DNA from: Heterobilharzia americana
Taxonomy: Eukaryota; Platyhelminthes; Trematoda; Strigeidida; Schistosomatidae
Direction: 5' to 3'
Assembly: GCA_944470555.2 (NCBI GenBank)
Contig: OX104130.1
Location: forward strand, 77,381,160-77,445,159
Length of the DNA stretch: 64,000 nt
This document shows, piece by piece, positions 54,809 to 64,000 of this stretch; position 1 is the stretch's first letter, and the number at the start of each line of letters is the position of its first letter. The notes beneath the pieces were generated by a model. It saw nothing but the letters and a program-made list of their open reading frames with translations. It did not search any database and was not told the origin of the DNA. Position numbers and translations under genes: made by a program.

Positions 54809-55164
54809 GTAAGTCTTCTTTTTTGAAACGGTTCACTCGTGTATTTCCAAACAATTTTCTGATTGTTTTAATGGTGGAATCACTTGCACTCATAAGTTTC
54901 GAACTGTCTATGTCATGACAGCCCCATACTTTCGTTTTTGTTGATTTTGATCGTTAAGATTTCCTCACTCTGAAGTAATTTCGGAATGCCACAGGAATTC
55001 CGCTATTTCTGTAAATGTCAAACCAAACGTCTGGAGCGTCTGAAAGACATTTAGGCTTTTGTTCTTGCTTTGCAGAAGAGCTGACTTCACTTAGCACTGT
55101 AATGAACTTGACAAAATAAATAGTTTTTGAGGGAGTTGTGGAGATTTGGAAATATTTCAAGTTG
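54809..55164 (+). other. Start of a long MRPS27 intron
   Basis: Begins with the gtaagtc donor. No exon that I can support. The minus-strand frames here are not genes. Confidence 0.5.
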
Positions 55165-55590
55165 GTATTCATCGTAGACTGACATCTCTTGGAGGAACAA
55201 AAGAAACCTGAGAGCACTGGACAGCTGTTTTGTCCTAGTATGGGACTCCTGGCGCTCATTGGTGACTAGCTTCGAGAAGTATTCCTTAAGTTCCAATGAG
55301 AAGTAACCGGTGGAGTCAAAGCCTGATGGTCGTGAGGACAGTTACTCAACGATGACATTGAGTGGCGGTTGCGCTATATCGTGAGCTAACAGAAGTTGAG
55401 AATATGAAGCATTGGATTCTCACACAGTGGCTCAATGGTAACGCGCTGGCCGCGGGTTCGACCCCTGGCAGGGTCGTGGGCGCGCAGTGCTGAGGAGTCC
55501 CGTACTAGGAGGAAAAAGTTTTCCATTGCTCCCAGGTTTCCTTTGTTCCTCCAACTGATGTCAGTCTACGATGAATAACAACTTAAAATA
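55165..55590. mobile_element. Third head-to-head SINE pair, decayed
   Basis: An antisense SINE 3' half (about 55173-55255: cagctgttttgtcctagtatgggactcct) is followed by a sense copy (about 55290-55590). The sense copy has a good tRNA-like head (agtggctcaatggtaacgcg, B box gggttcgacccc near 55454) and CTGAGGAGTCC at about 55490. Its GACGAAA has become GAGGAAA, and the antisense core is damaged too (CTGA lost). The layout matches those at 9.4 and 17.7 kb. Confidence 0.75.
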
Positions 55591-57894
55591 AGTAATTACC
55601 TACAGAGTCAGTCCCACAGATGACCTACAAATATATGGTACCTAGATGATTTAAATTTCTTAGACTGCACGCCTCACCTTTTAATCATCGAGTTTGGCCA
55701 GAGCAATATCGTGACTGTCACTGTACTTGTCACAGGGATAGCAAGTTAGTGGTCCAATCATCTATGGGTTGATGCACAACGTTTTGGTAGGTATGCGTCT
55801 TCTGCATGATTGTGATACTGTTTGGCTGTTGGAATCTTGCTAGAAGTTGTGGAGTTTGAAACATGACTGAGTAGATAAAAAAAACTTAAGTCACAGCTTC
55901 GATACAGAAAATATTTGTCATTTTGTTAACATATGTTGAGACGGGTTGCAGGATAATCGTGGAGGATTTTGGAACATGCTCTTAGTTTCTGTTCTAAATT
56001 CTTTTTCCTTTCACATGTTTAAGAAACGTCACCACTTGCATATCTGACAGGTAATGGCAGGTGCTTATGAGAATATGATAATCATACATAGCCTTCTGTG
56101 AAAATTTGTTGAAACGTTTGCTGCCAGAATTGGTCAACAACCGCTAAGTCTCAGGAACATTGATCGTTCCAATCAGTAGACAAGGATCTCTTGATTTCTC
56201 TCAACATAATGTAGGGAAAGTCTTTTAAAAGTTAAGCTATTCAAGTCTGCACGATGACTGCTGAAGGTTATCGTAGGTGAAAATGAGGTGTAGATTAATT
56301 ATTTGGGTTTCAGTAGCTATCTGTAACCAAGTATTCATTCACACACAACGCTGTAAATCATAATTATTTTGTGGATGTGAATGAGTGATTGAATTCCAAG
56401 CATAAACTAGCAATGAACTTGAATTTTTGTTCCCATCAGCTGCAGAAATTGTGGTTCATGACCTTACATGACATAAGTCACTGAGAAAGCTGTGTGTACC
56501 TCCATTCTATGTCGTTTTAAATAGAGAATAAAGCATCACACATTTTTTAACTCTGTATAGATAGCCAATTTCATGTTCGAGGTTGAGTATGCTGCTGTGT
56601 AGTACAATCTGTCCTATTCTCCGGCTGCGAAACGGCCAGAAAAGATGGATGTTCTGTGGTTCCAGATATGTAATTACTGTTAGCTCCAGAACATCATAAA
56701 TATGCGGTAGGACTACCATTTGAATATCACATGTCACGTGTACAGTGTAAAACAAAGCAGTTACGTCAGTCGATAAAATGGTAAGCACACAACGACCAAT
56801 ACGACTTGTATGTTTTACACCACTTGACTTGCCGTCCACCGTCGCGTGCTACGTTAGCTGGAGTACGATTATGCCGGTGAAAATTCAAGGCTGACTAAAT
56901 GGTTCTACCACAAACGATCAATATTCCGGAGTGGTCTAAAACTAAACACCCTTGATCTTTGTATGTCTAAGGCCTGTGGTCGTATCATATCCTTGGAGTG
57001 AGACACACCTGACTCTTGCACCCTGCGAAGTTTCACCAGCAATTTGACAGGTATTCAGATCTACAGGCGACATATTTTAAAAGGTATTGAAGTGAAATTT
57101 TATCTGCTAGAGAATTTCTCGAAAGCAATGTTTTGACAAGGATATGATTACTTTAAAGAAAGGAGAAAATTCTATCCAGTATTCGTGCAACTTAGATATG
57201 CCCTAAACTTCTTGATCTGATGTTGATTAGCTAACAGGCTTAGTGATTAAGTATTCGCAGCCTAAATTCAAAGGTTGGAAACGGTTAAATGACCTCAAAC
57301 GTGTACCACGGATCGATTGCAGAAGGCTAAGTTATTTGAACCTTCATCGAACCATTTTGCACTTCACTGTAAATAGTAGTTGATACAAGAATAAAATGAA
57401 AGGAAATTTAATTTGCGTTTACCTCCTACAGTGGTACTAGTTTTGAAGTGTCTCCATGTACCGAGGTTTGAGCACCCACGTGGTATCATTAGCCCTCACA
57501 TAACAGGCGTTGCTCATTGCTTACCGCACGAATGTGCACAAGTTTACTTAGTGGATTTTTTCCGAGAAAAGTGATCTTTATTGTCTTACAGGCTGTACTC
57601 ATAGGACATGTAGTTCATAAAATAGGTGAAGTGAACACTGCTTGACATAAAGATTCAGACCATTGTTGTTACAAATGTTGAGAAAACTTTGAACCTTTTG
57701 ATCCATTTAACCATAACAGTGAATAAGTTTTAATCTAATCCCAGTGTTTAAGAATGGAATTCAGATTCAACTGTTTAAGCTACAGCTTCTTGAATGGAAA
57801 ATCCGAATATATTGCTAAATAAATTGTGTCTAACACAGTGGAACCGAGAATCATATTTTCATTTCCTAAGCACACTAGTATTATATTTTTGGAG
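55591..57894 (+). other. MRPS27 intron region, nothing firmly recognised
   Basis: A 34-base interval at 57592-57625 with a strong ttgtcttacag acceptor and a G/gtgaag donor reads AVLIGHVVHKI in phase 0 and might be a further MRPS27 exon (weak). A tRNA-like stretch near 57235-57290 is also weak. Nothing else supported. Confidence 0.4.
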
Positions 57895-58024
57895 AATCAG
57901 AGGTAGTGCCGTTCGACTGGTGTACTTCACTGATAATCTGAGTCTTTAAGAAGCAGGAGAAGTCTTCTTGTAACAACCTTTGGGGAATTAGTTTGACTAG
58001 TATTGTGTCCAAGATCCTTGGGTC
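57895..58024 (+). mobile_element. LINE, 5' piece left of the Gypsy insertion
   Basis: Plus-strand frame reading VPFDWCTSLII, stop, VFKKQEKSSCNN, WGISLTSIVSKILG, the start of an RT domain. It breaks off at ggtc (58021-58024), the Gypsy target duplication, and resumes in the same frame at 62209. Confidence 0.8.
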
Positions 58025-58366
58025 TTTAGGATTTGTCCTGTTGCGAACTTGACAGGCGCAAAGACCAATCACTAATTATTCGGACTTGTTAAATACCCAC
58101 GAATACGAGACCAAGGAAGAACACGATAGCGTAGTCGGATGGAATAGTTTATTTGGATGGTTGTACCAAAATACCGATGCGTTCCAACTAACTGGCTAGA
58201 GAGTCGAATACGAGCAGTGCAACGTAACACGACAGCGTGCCAAATGGCGAGGATGCTTGACCGGGTGCCTTCAGCTTAGCGAGTCCAGTTAAACTATCAA
58301 GGTCAGCATCAATGTGGAAAGTCGTCAAACCCTAGGCTATTGATTTTGGGGAAGTGTGACGCTACA
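58025..58366 (-). repeat. Gypsy 3' LTR (342 bp)
   Basis: On the minus strand it begins TGTAGCGTCACAC and ends AAATCCTAAA. It differs from the 5' LTR by scattered substitutions and a 2-base gap (tgtgac versus tgtgtgac). Confidence 0.92.
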
Positions 58367-58626
58367 GATCACCCCCCCTAGTGGGTTCGTGAGGACCCTA
58401 AGACGATACCAGTCGGAAGTAAAAACCCAGTGGTTTATCCACTGGTAAAACTCTTCCGATGGGTTCACTGCGTGGAGTGGCCCCTGGTTGTCTGAACCTT
58501 ATTCTAGGGTGTCGTGGCAATTAAATAATAAAATAAGATAAATCGAATTGGACGTCGATCGCGGTCCTCAGTTCCTTTTGACGTCCCGTCCAGTGCTCGT
58601 TGCACCTGGAATATAAATAAAAGTCT

Positions 58627-59502
58627 TTAATACCACGAAAACGTTTCGTAAAAATGGGAATTATTTATATATAAACATATCGAGAAATAAAAATTTACGC
58701 TTATTTTCACCTTTTTTAAAAATGTTTCATTATATGGTAATTCGGTAATTTGGGCTAGAAAAGAGCCTAAAGGGCTTTTCGTGTGTCGCGTGACTTTACA
58801 CTTTTGACAAGCTAAGCACGACTGAGCCCACTCCTTAACGTCTTTGTTCATCCCAGGCCAGCAGAAACGTTGTGCGATAAGCCTAATGGTGGCTCGTACA
58901 CCTGGATGAGAGAGTTTGTGCAACGTATTGAAGACGTTGCGTCGACAACTCTTCGGAACTATTGGGCGTGGTTGACTAGCAGAGACATCGCACAAAATTG
59001 TATCCTTGTCTGATCCAACCGGACAAAGTCGCAGTTTGAGAGTTGTGGACGACAACTCATGATGCAGCTCAAGGTCTTCCTTTTGACGCCGAGCTAGTTC
59101 AACGAGATCAATACCCTCGATATAGTTTATCGAAGCTATTCGAGATAGTGCGTCGGCTGCGGAGTTGTTTGCTCCAGAAATGTGGCGGATGTCTGACGTG
59201 AACTGGGAAATGTAATCCAGCTGTCGCGACTCACGAGGGGAGTATTTGTCAGACGCCGAGCTGAGGGAAAACGTTAACGGTTTGTGGTCTGTGAAAATAA
59301 TGAAATCACGACCTTCCACAGAATGTCGAAAATGGCGTACAGAACAGTACATGGCTAGGAGTTCCCTACCAAATGTACTGTATCTTGTTTCCGCGTCTTG
59401 CAGCCGCCTCGAGAAAAAGGCTAACGGTTGCCACTGGTTGTCAGTCAACTGTTGCAAAACTGCTCCAATTGCTGAATCAGATGCATCAACAGCAATACTC
59501 AA
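58627..59502 (-). pseudogene. Gypsy pol: RNase H and integrase zinc domain, truncated
   Basis: 291-codon frame: RNase H ([53 protein letters not shown]), then the integrase HHCC domain (LHKLSHPGVRATIRL … CLACQKCK). After SPLGSFLAQI the frame leaves the family and runs ~40 residues of AT-rich read-through (58760-58627) to a stop. The D,D,E core found in the 29-33 kb element is absent. It is shifted by one base relative to the RT frame at 59500. Confidence 0.9.
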
Positions 59503-60320
59503 GGAGCATTGGGGTCATGATGCATAAGCATGGTTGCGTTCGAAATGGCTTCCTTGACTTTAGAGAAAGCAAGTCTAGCCGCGTTGTCCAGAGACACGAA
59601 CTTCGCAGTTCCTCGAAGTAGATCTGTTAGTGGTCTCATGACAGAGGCACAGTTAGGGATAAACCTTCGGTAATAACTTACCAGGCCATTGAAAGTGCGG
59701 AGATGTTTCACAGTGGTCGGCTCTGGATAGTTTGTGATAGCCGCCACTTTATCTCTCAATGGGCGTATACCTTTGTTGTCAATGGTATGCCCAAGGAAGC
59801 TGAGTGATTCAACTCCTATTTCACACTTCTGTAAGTTAACTGTGATGCCATGTTTTTTGAGTCTTTCGAATGCGAGGTCCAAATGTTTAAGGTGAGTTTC
59901 CTTATCTGGACTCGCAATTAGACAGTCATCGATGTAGACATGAACAAAATTCAAACCACGGAAGACGTCGTCCATAAAGCGTTGGAATGTTTGTGCTGCA
60001 TTCCGAAGACCAAATGGCATGCGCAGGAATTCAAACAGGCCAAAAGGAGTAATAATGGCTGTTTTCGCGATATCTTCTGCTGCCATAGGTATCTGGTTGT
60101 ACGCTTTGACCAAGTCGATTTTCGAGAAAATGTTCATGCCGCATAAGGTTGCGGTCAAGTCGTAAACGTGAGGTATAGGGTAGCAGTCCGGAGTTGTTTT
60201 GGCGTTAAGCCTTCGGTAATCACCGGTTGGACGCCAGTCGTTGCTATCCTTTTTGGGAACCATGTGCAATGGCGATGCCCAAGGACTGTTTGACGGTCTG
60301 ATAATGCCCAGTTCGAGCAT
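59499..60320 (-). pseudogene. Gypsy pol: reverse transcriptase
   Basis: 273-codon frame with the full RT palm: [66 protein letters not shown], catalytic VYIDDCLIA (near 59935), LSFLGHTID. The upstream protease-RT linker is one frame off (60652-60155), and the RNase H follows after another one-base shift. The RT itself looks intact; the separate frames make the polyprotein non-functional. Confidence 0.9.
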
Positions 60321-60359
60321 GTGGTCGAATTCATTTTTCGCCGTTTGAGCTTATCGGGG

Positions 60360-60912
60360 GCTAAACGGCGCGCTTTGGATGCCACAGGTGGACCTGTGGT
60401 TGTGACGTGATGCATAACATTGCTGGTTATGCACGGAAGAGTGTGCTTCGGTTGTTGTAACTCTGGATATTTCTCCAGAACTGCCTGGTAGGACGCGTCG
60501 CCTGATTGTTTAGTCCTAACGATGGCTAAACTCGGACCTACATAGGTGGTGCCGCCAATAGATAACTTTGTGTTGTTATCTATCAGTCGTCGACGGCGAG
60601 CATCTACGAGTAGATCGTAATGGTTTAGCAAATCTATGCCAATGATGGGCATAGAGACGTCAGCCAGGAGGAAATCCAGTGGATAGGTTTGCGTAAACCT
60701 AAGTTGAGGTAGGCATACCGTCTCCCGAATGTCGCGATTGCCTTGCCGTTGGCTGCTTGAAGATTGAAGGATGGGTCGAGATGACGCTCCTTTGTCGTTG
60801 CTGGAAGAACGCTAACTTCTGCGCCGGTGTCGACGAGGTAGCGGACTTTCGTTTTAATGTCGGTGACGTAGAGCAAACGGCTTTTTCCGCCGGCTACGGT
60901 TGCCGTGAGCAC
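60360..60912 (-). pseudogene. Gypsy protease and linker
   Basis: Frame 60912-60634 has the active site YLVDTGAEVSVLPA. A shift near 60650 leads to frame 60652-60155 with MPIIGIDLLNHYDLLVDARRR, the protease C-terminal part, and a linker up to APDKLK at about 60355, where another shift joins the RT frame. Confidence 0.85.
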
Positions 60913-61740
60913 GTGCCGGCGTGACCGTTTCCCGAGTTTGTGTCCTTCTTAAAACGGCATGGTTTACGACATTTTCTGGCTTCATCCCCGTAAGTGTTAT
61001 GAAACCAGCACCATTCAGGGTTTTCCACCCTGTTGGGTTTCGTTTTAGGGCTACCACGCGACTTGCTGCGATGCGCCAAGGTGCGTTTCTGTGAAGTGCT
61101 ACGTGATCTAGGACTTCGAGATCGTAGCAACCGTTTCACAGAGTTGCACAACTTGGTCACCTCTGAATCCTGGCGCTCTGGTTTGTCGCAGATAGAATAT
61201 ACGTTGGAGACGGGTCTGCTGGATATCTCCAGTATTTTATCTGCTGAGGCTGCCAGGTCGTCGAGTGGGACTGACTGGAGTGTCACCAACACGGTTTGCA
61301 CCGGTTGTGGTAGTTTCGAGAGAAATAGTTCTCGGAAGAAACCATCGTCAAATGTTCGTGCACCGATTACTTCTCGCATGCGTGCGAGGACTTCAGTAGC
61401 TGAGTGGCTGCCTAGCTCGATGTTACGAAGCAATTCGTCTAGACGTTGGCGATCTGTGAGATCGCTTTTCTTCAAGAGTGCGGCCTTTAGAAGTGCATAA
61501 GGGTCACTTACTTCAGGATTAAACATGTTTGCTGTAACATACCTGTTTAATTCTCGCGGTAGTGACGTATGACAGCAAGAAATCGAGAATGAGGATCTGA
61601 GACACCCTGTTCTCGAAAATCGGCCTCGGCATACAGAAACCATGTTTCTGCATTGTCTGGCCAATATGGCACGAGTTGGATCGTGTTCGAGTCGGCTTAA
61701 TACGAATAAGCTTGGGAGTGTGGTCGGACATGAGAAAGTG
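60894..61740 (-). pseudogene. Gypsy gag
   Basis: The main frame from 61526 (MFNPEVSDPYALLKAALL) through RELFLSKLPQPVQTVLV to the Cys/His cluster CWFHNTYGDEARKCRKPC. The N-terminal part is split over other frames: a likely start MSDHTPKL at 61731, and YWPDNAETWFLYAEADF around 61680-61620, a hallmark of this gag family, in a third frame. That makes at least two frameshifts in the N-terminal 70 codons. Confidence 0.85.
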
Positions 61741-61860
61741 TAGTAAATGGATATATAAATGTTATCGAAATGAAAACAATAAACAAATATAAAATGGAAC
61801 AGGCTCACCAATTCAATACTTGTTATTGGTCGGGATATGTGATCACGTCGGGCTCACCAA

Positions 61861-62204
61861 TTTAGGATTTGTCCTGGTGCGAACTTGACAGACGCAAAGA
61901 CCAATCACTAATTATTCGAACTTGTTATATACCCACGAATACGAGACCAAGGAAGAACACGATAGCGTAGTCGGATGGAATAGTATATTTGGATGGTTAT
62001 GCCAAAATACCGATGCGTTCCAACTAACTGGCTAGAGAGTCGAATACGAGCAATGCAACGTAACACGACAGCGTGCCAAATGGCGAGGATGCTTGACCGG
62101 GTGCCTTCAGCTTAGCGAGTCCAGTTAAACTATCAAGGTCAGCATCAATGTCGAAAGTCGTCAAACCCTAGGCTATTGATTTTGGGGAAGTGTGTGACGC
62201 TACA
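61861..62204 (-). repeat. Gypsy 5' LTR (344 bp)
   Basis: Mate of 58025-58366. The bases just inside (61860 and left, minus strand) form the primer-binding site candidate. Confidence 0.92.
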
Positions 62205-62208
62205 GGTC

Positions 62209-63550
62209 CATAGTTTTCTGACACCTTACTGGAGCTTGAGAAAACCAGGCAGGTTTCAGACTCGGACGACGATGCATCGATCATACTTGCACCCTCCCAC
62301 AGGTTGTGAAACAGACATACTTACTGGTCAATGGCCGTTACTTGCCATATTTCTTGACCTGAAGGTGGCATTTGACTCTGTTTGACGTGAGGTGTTGTGG
62401 CGATGTTTGACTGCGAAGAAAGTATCGAGCACGTATATACCGCTAATCAAAGCCCTTTGATCATACTCACCCAGCTTTGTTAGAGCTTTTGTAAAATTGT
62501 CATGTGAATTGATAACAACTAGTGGTGTGCGACGGGGACGCCTTCTATCACCATTTCTATTTAACTCCGTTATAGACGTACTTATGGGCATAACCTTATG
62601 TACGTGTGACCTTTTAGGGATTGGCCTACTCCCTGAAGGTCATCTGGTTGACTTTGAGTATGCATACAGTATTGTTCTACTTGGTGGAAACACCGATAAA
62701 ATACAGGGTCTTCTGGACGCGTTGAATAGAAATCTAAATATGTTCGGCATACGTTCCTCAGGCACCTTTCAAATGTAAGATGATGCTATAGGACTGGTCT
62801 GCTTCAAATACCCCCAGTTCAATGAGAGAGAGAGAGTGAAGTGTTGGAATGTGTGGACCACTTCACTTACTTGGACTAGTTGCATCGGTCTGAATATAGT
62901 GGTTGCCAACGAAATCTCAGCTCAGATTCAGAAGGCTCGTTTGACATTTACCGCATCACATATGTCGCCGACTGCAAGATATCCAATTATTTATTAAAGG
63001 ACAAGTATCCTCCACTGCAACCCGTTCTGTCCTGTTCTACAACTGTGAGAAATGGCCGTCAAAAGTAGAAGACATGGAGCTGGCACAAGTGTTTGACCAT
63101 AAGTGTCTACATAGCATTGCTCACGTTTGGTAGAATCATTGTATGAGCGATATTGGACTCGGATGAAGGGAACTAGGCAAGATAGGCAAGTTGATTGATG
63201 AGTTTGTGAACCTTAGTCGACTGATATGACTTGGACATGTACTGTGCATGCCAAGCCATCACCTACATCGATGTGCCATCCTCGGGGAAGTTGGATAGTC
63301 GATGAAGTTTTGTACTGTTGGTACCACGTACCACGCTAGGGAAAGCTGGATTATGTCGTAAGAGGGTTCAGGGTGGCCAGATCACGACGTGGCACCAGTC
63401 GATAAAGTCTCTGAATGTTGGTCTAAGTCGTATAGGGGATGTGGACAGCCTGGTTGGGGTTCCCGAGATGAAAGGGATCAGGGGTTGGGCACTCTTGGTG
63501 ACGTGGGTGAAAATCGGTCACAATGGCGCAGGTGTATTCACTTCTTGACA
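62209..63550 (+). mobile_element. LINE, 3' piece right of the Gypsy insertion
   Basis: Continues the RT from 58024: NQAGFRLGRRCIDH, LLAIFLDLKVAFDSV (62385), then frame 62497-62778 with SCELITTSGVRRGRLLSPFLFN and VDFEYAYSIVLLGGN (the ADD motif reduced to AYS). The C-terminal domain is scattered over frames to about 63548 (RLGHVLCMPSHHLHRC-type block near 63230-63280, KSLNVGLSRIGDVDSL, then NGAGVFTS). Stops occur throughout. It is the same family as 27.9-29.4 kb. Confidence 0.8.
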
Positions 63551-63910
63551 TCTTTTAAGCATTGAATATTCACACTAACCTTTGTCTTCAGACTGTTTGT
63601 TCTCTTACACTACTTTGTGTTTTTTGGTATCACTCTTTTTCTATCCACCTATTTTTAAATACTACTGTGAAGTGTGACAACTTGAGCTGATGCGCCTGTG
63701 TGCGAGGTTTTACGTTAACTTTGTCGATCAGGTATTGTACTGAAATTTATTTTAATGACAAACAATCTCTATGTTTACGGTTTAGTTTCATCTCCTAACA
63801 AGACTGTCATTGATCGTTCCTTTTATTTATTATACCTTCATGTGAACAGAAGATGTGTCATAAATGATATAACTTAACAGAGGTCTAACAGTCTTACCTA
63901 CCGTTTTGTG
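63551..63910. other. Nothing recognised
   Basis: AT-rich sequence after the LINE end. Confidence 0.45.
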
Positions 63911-63990
63911 GAGCTGTAGCTCTTTGGTTAAGGCAGTCGTCTTTCAATCAGTAAGTTATAGGTTCGAATAATTCTGCACCTACCGAAGTT
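63911..63990 (+). mobile_element. tRNA-like SINE head or tRNA pseudogene
   Basis: gtagctctttggttaaggca resembles an A box and ataggttcgaataattc a B box, at tRNA spacing. The acceptor stem does not pair convincingly (gagctgt against attctgc), so it is a tRNA-derived repeat rather than a working tRNA. It may continue past the window edge. Confidence 0.5.
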
Positions 63991-64000
63991 TAGTCATCCA

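Larger units (their letters stand above)
58021..62208 (-). mobile_element. Gypsy-type LTR retrotransposon lacking the integrase core
   Basis: Spans 58025-62204 on the minus strand: a 5' LTR (62204-61861), gag, protease, RT, RNase H, the integrase zinc region, then a deletion, a PPT (ggggggtgatc, complement of 58367-58377) and a 3' LTR (58366-58025). The 4-bp duplication ggtc lies at both ends. Right after the 5' LTR the minus strand reads TTGGTGAGCCCGACGTG, a likely tRNA primer-binding site beginning TGG. The integrase catalytic core is missing, and there are several frameshifts, so it cannot move alone. A solo LTR of the same family lies at 34.8 kb. Confidence 0.92.

Overview
The window looks like repeat-rich euchromatin from a blood fluke (genus Schistosoma; species not decided). 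The base composition is AT-rich. It carries tRNA-headed SINEs with hammerhead ribozyme cores of the SM-alpha kind, BEL/Pao and Gypsy LTR elements, RTE- and CR1-like LINEs and several Penelope-like elements with GIY-YIG ends. The two host genes have flatworm-style structure: giant repeat-filled introns in one, 28-33 nt introns in the other. Nothing prokaryotic is present.

Host gene 1 (plus strand, from beyond the left edge to 22,436) is the 3' half of a LASP/nebulin-family gene (LIM and SH3 actin-binding protein). Four coding exons can be joined with every splice site and phase consistent: 1477-1635, 13557-13665, 17412-17469 and 22263-22436. The last encodes a complete C-terminal SH3 domain. 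The 58-bp third exon was found because exons 2 and 4 cannot be joined in phase without an exon of length 3n+1 between them. The introns (11.9, 3.7 and 4.8 kb) are largely LINE fragments, Penelope-like elements and SINEs.

The middle, 22.4-54.0 kb, has no recognisable host gene. In order it holds a Penelope-like RT/GIY-YIG remnant (minus), a LINE remnant (minus), a decayed Gypsy element (plus, 29.4-33.4 kb), a solo Gypsy LTR with target duplication (34.8-35.1 kb), a nearly full-length but broken RTE-type LINE (minus, 36.1-39.4 kb), a complete and apparently young BEL/Pao retrotransposon with an uninterrupted 1,728-codon gag-pol, 749-bp LTRs and a 5-bp target duplication (40.0-46.9 kb), and a CR1-like LINE (minus, 49.1-52.3 kb).

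Host gene 2 (plus, from 54,027) is the start of a nuclear gene for mitochondrial ribosomal protein mS27 (MRPS27). Its first five exons are separated by introns of 33, 33, 31 and 28 nt. The next intron runs into repeats and the gene probably leaves the window. Within 57.9-63.6 kb a LINE copy is split by a 4.18-kb Gypsy element (minus strand) that has lost its integrase core.

The most unusual signal is a recurring arrangement in which two copies of a hammerhead-bearing SINE lie head to head. The clearest case (9,130-9,722) is a near-perfect palindrome with 275-bp arms. A second (17.6-17.9 kb) also keeps intact ribozyme cores on both strands, and a third (55.2-55.6 kb) is decayed. Almost all short open frames elsewhere are antisense shadows or reading frames inside decayed repeats.
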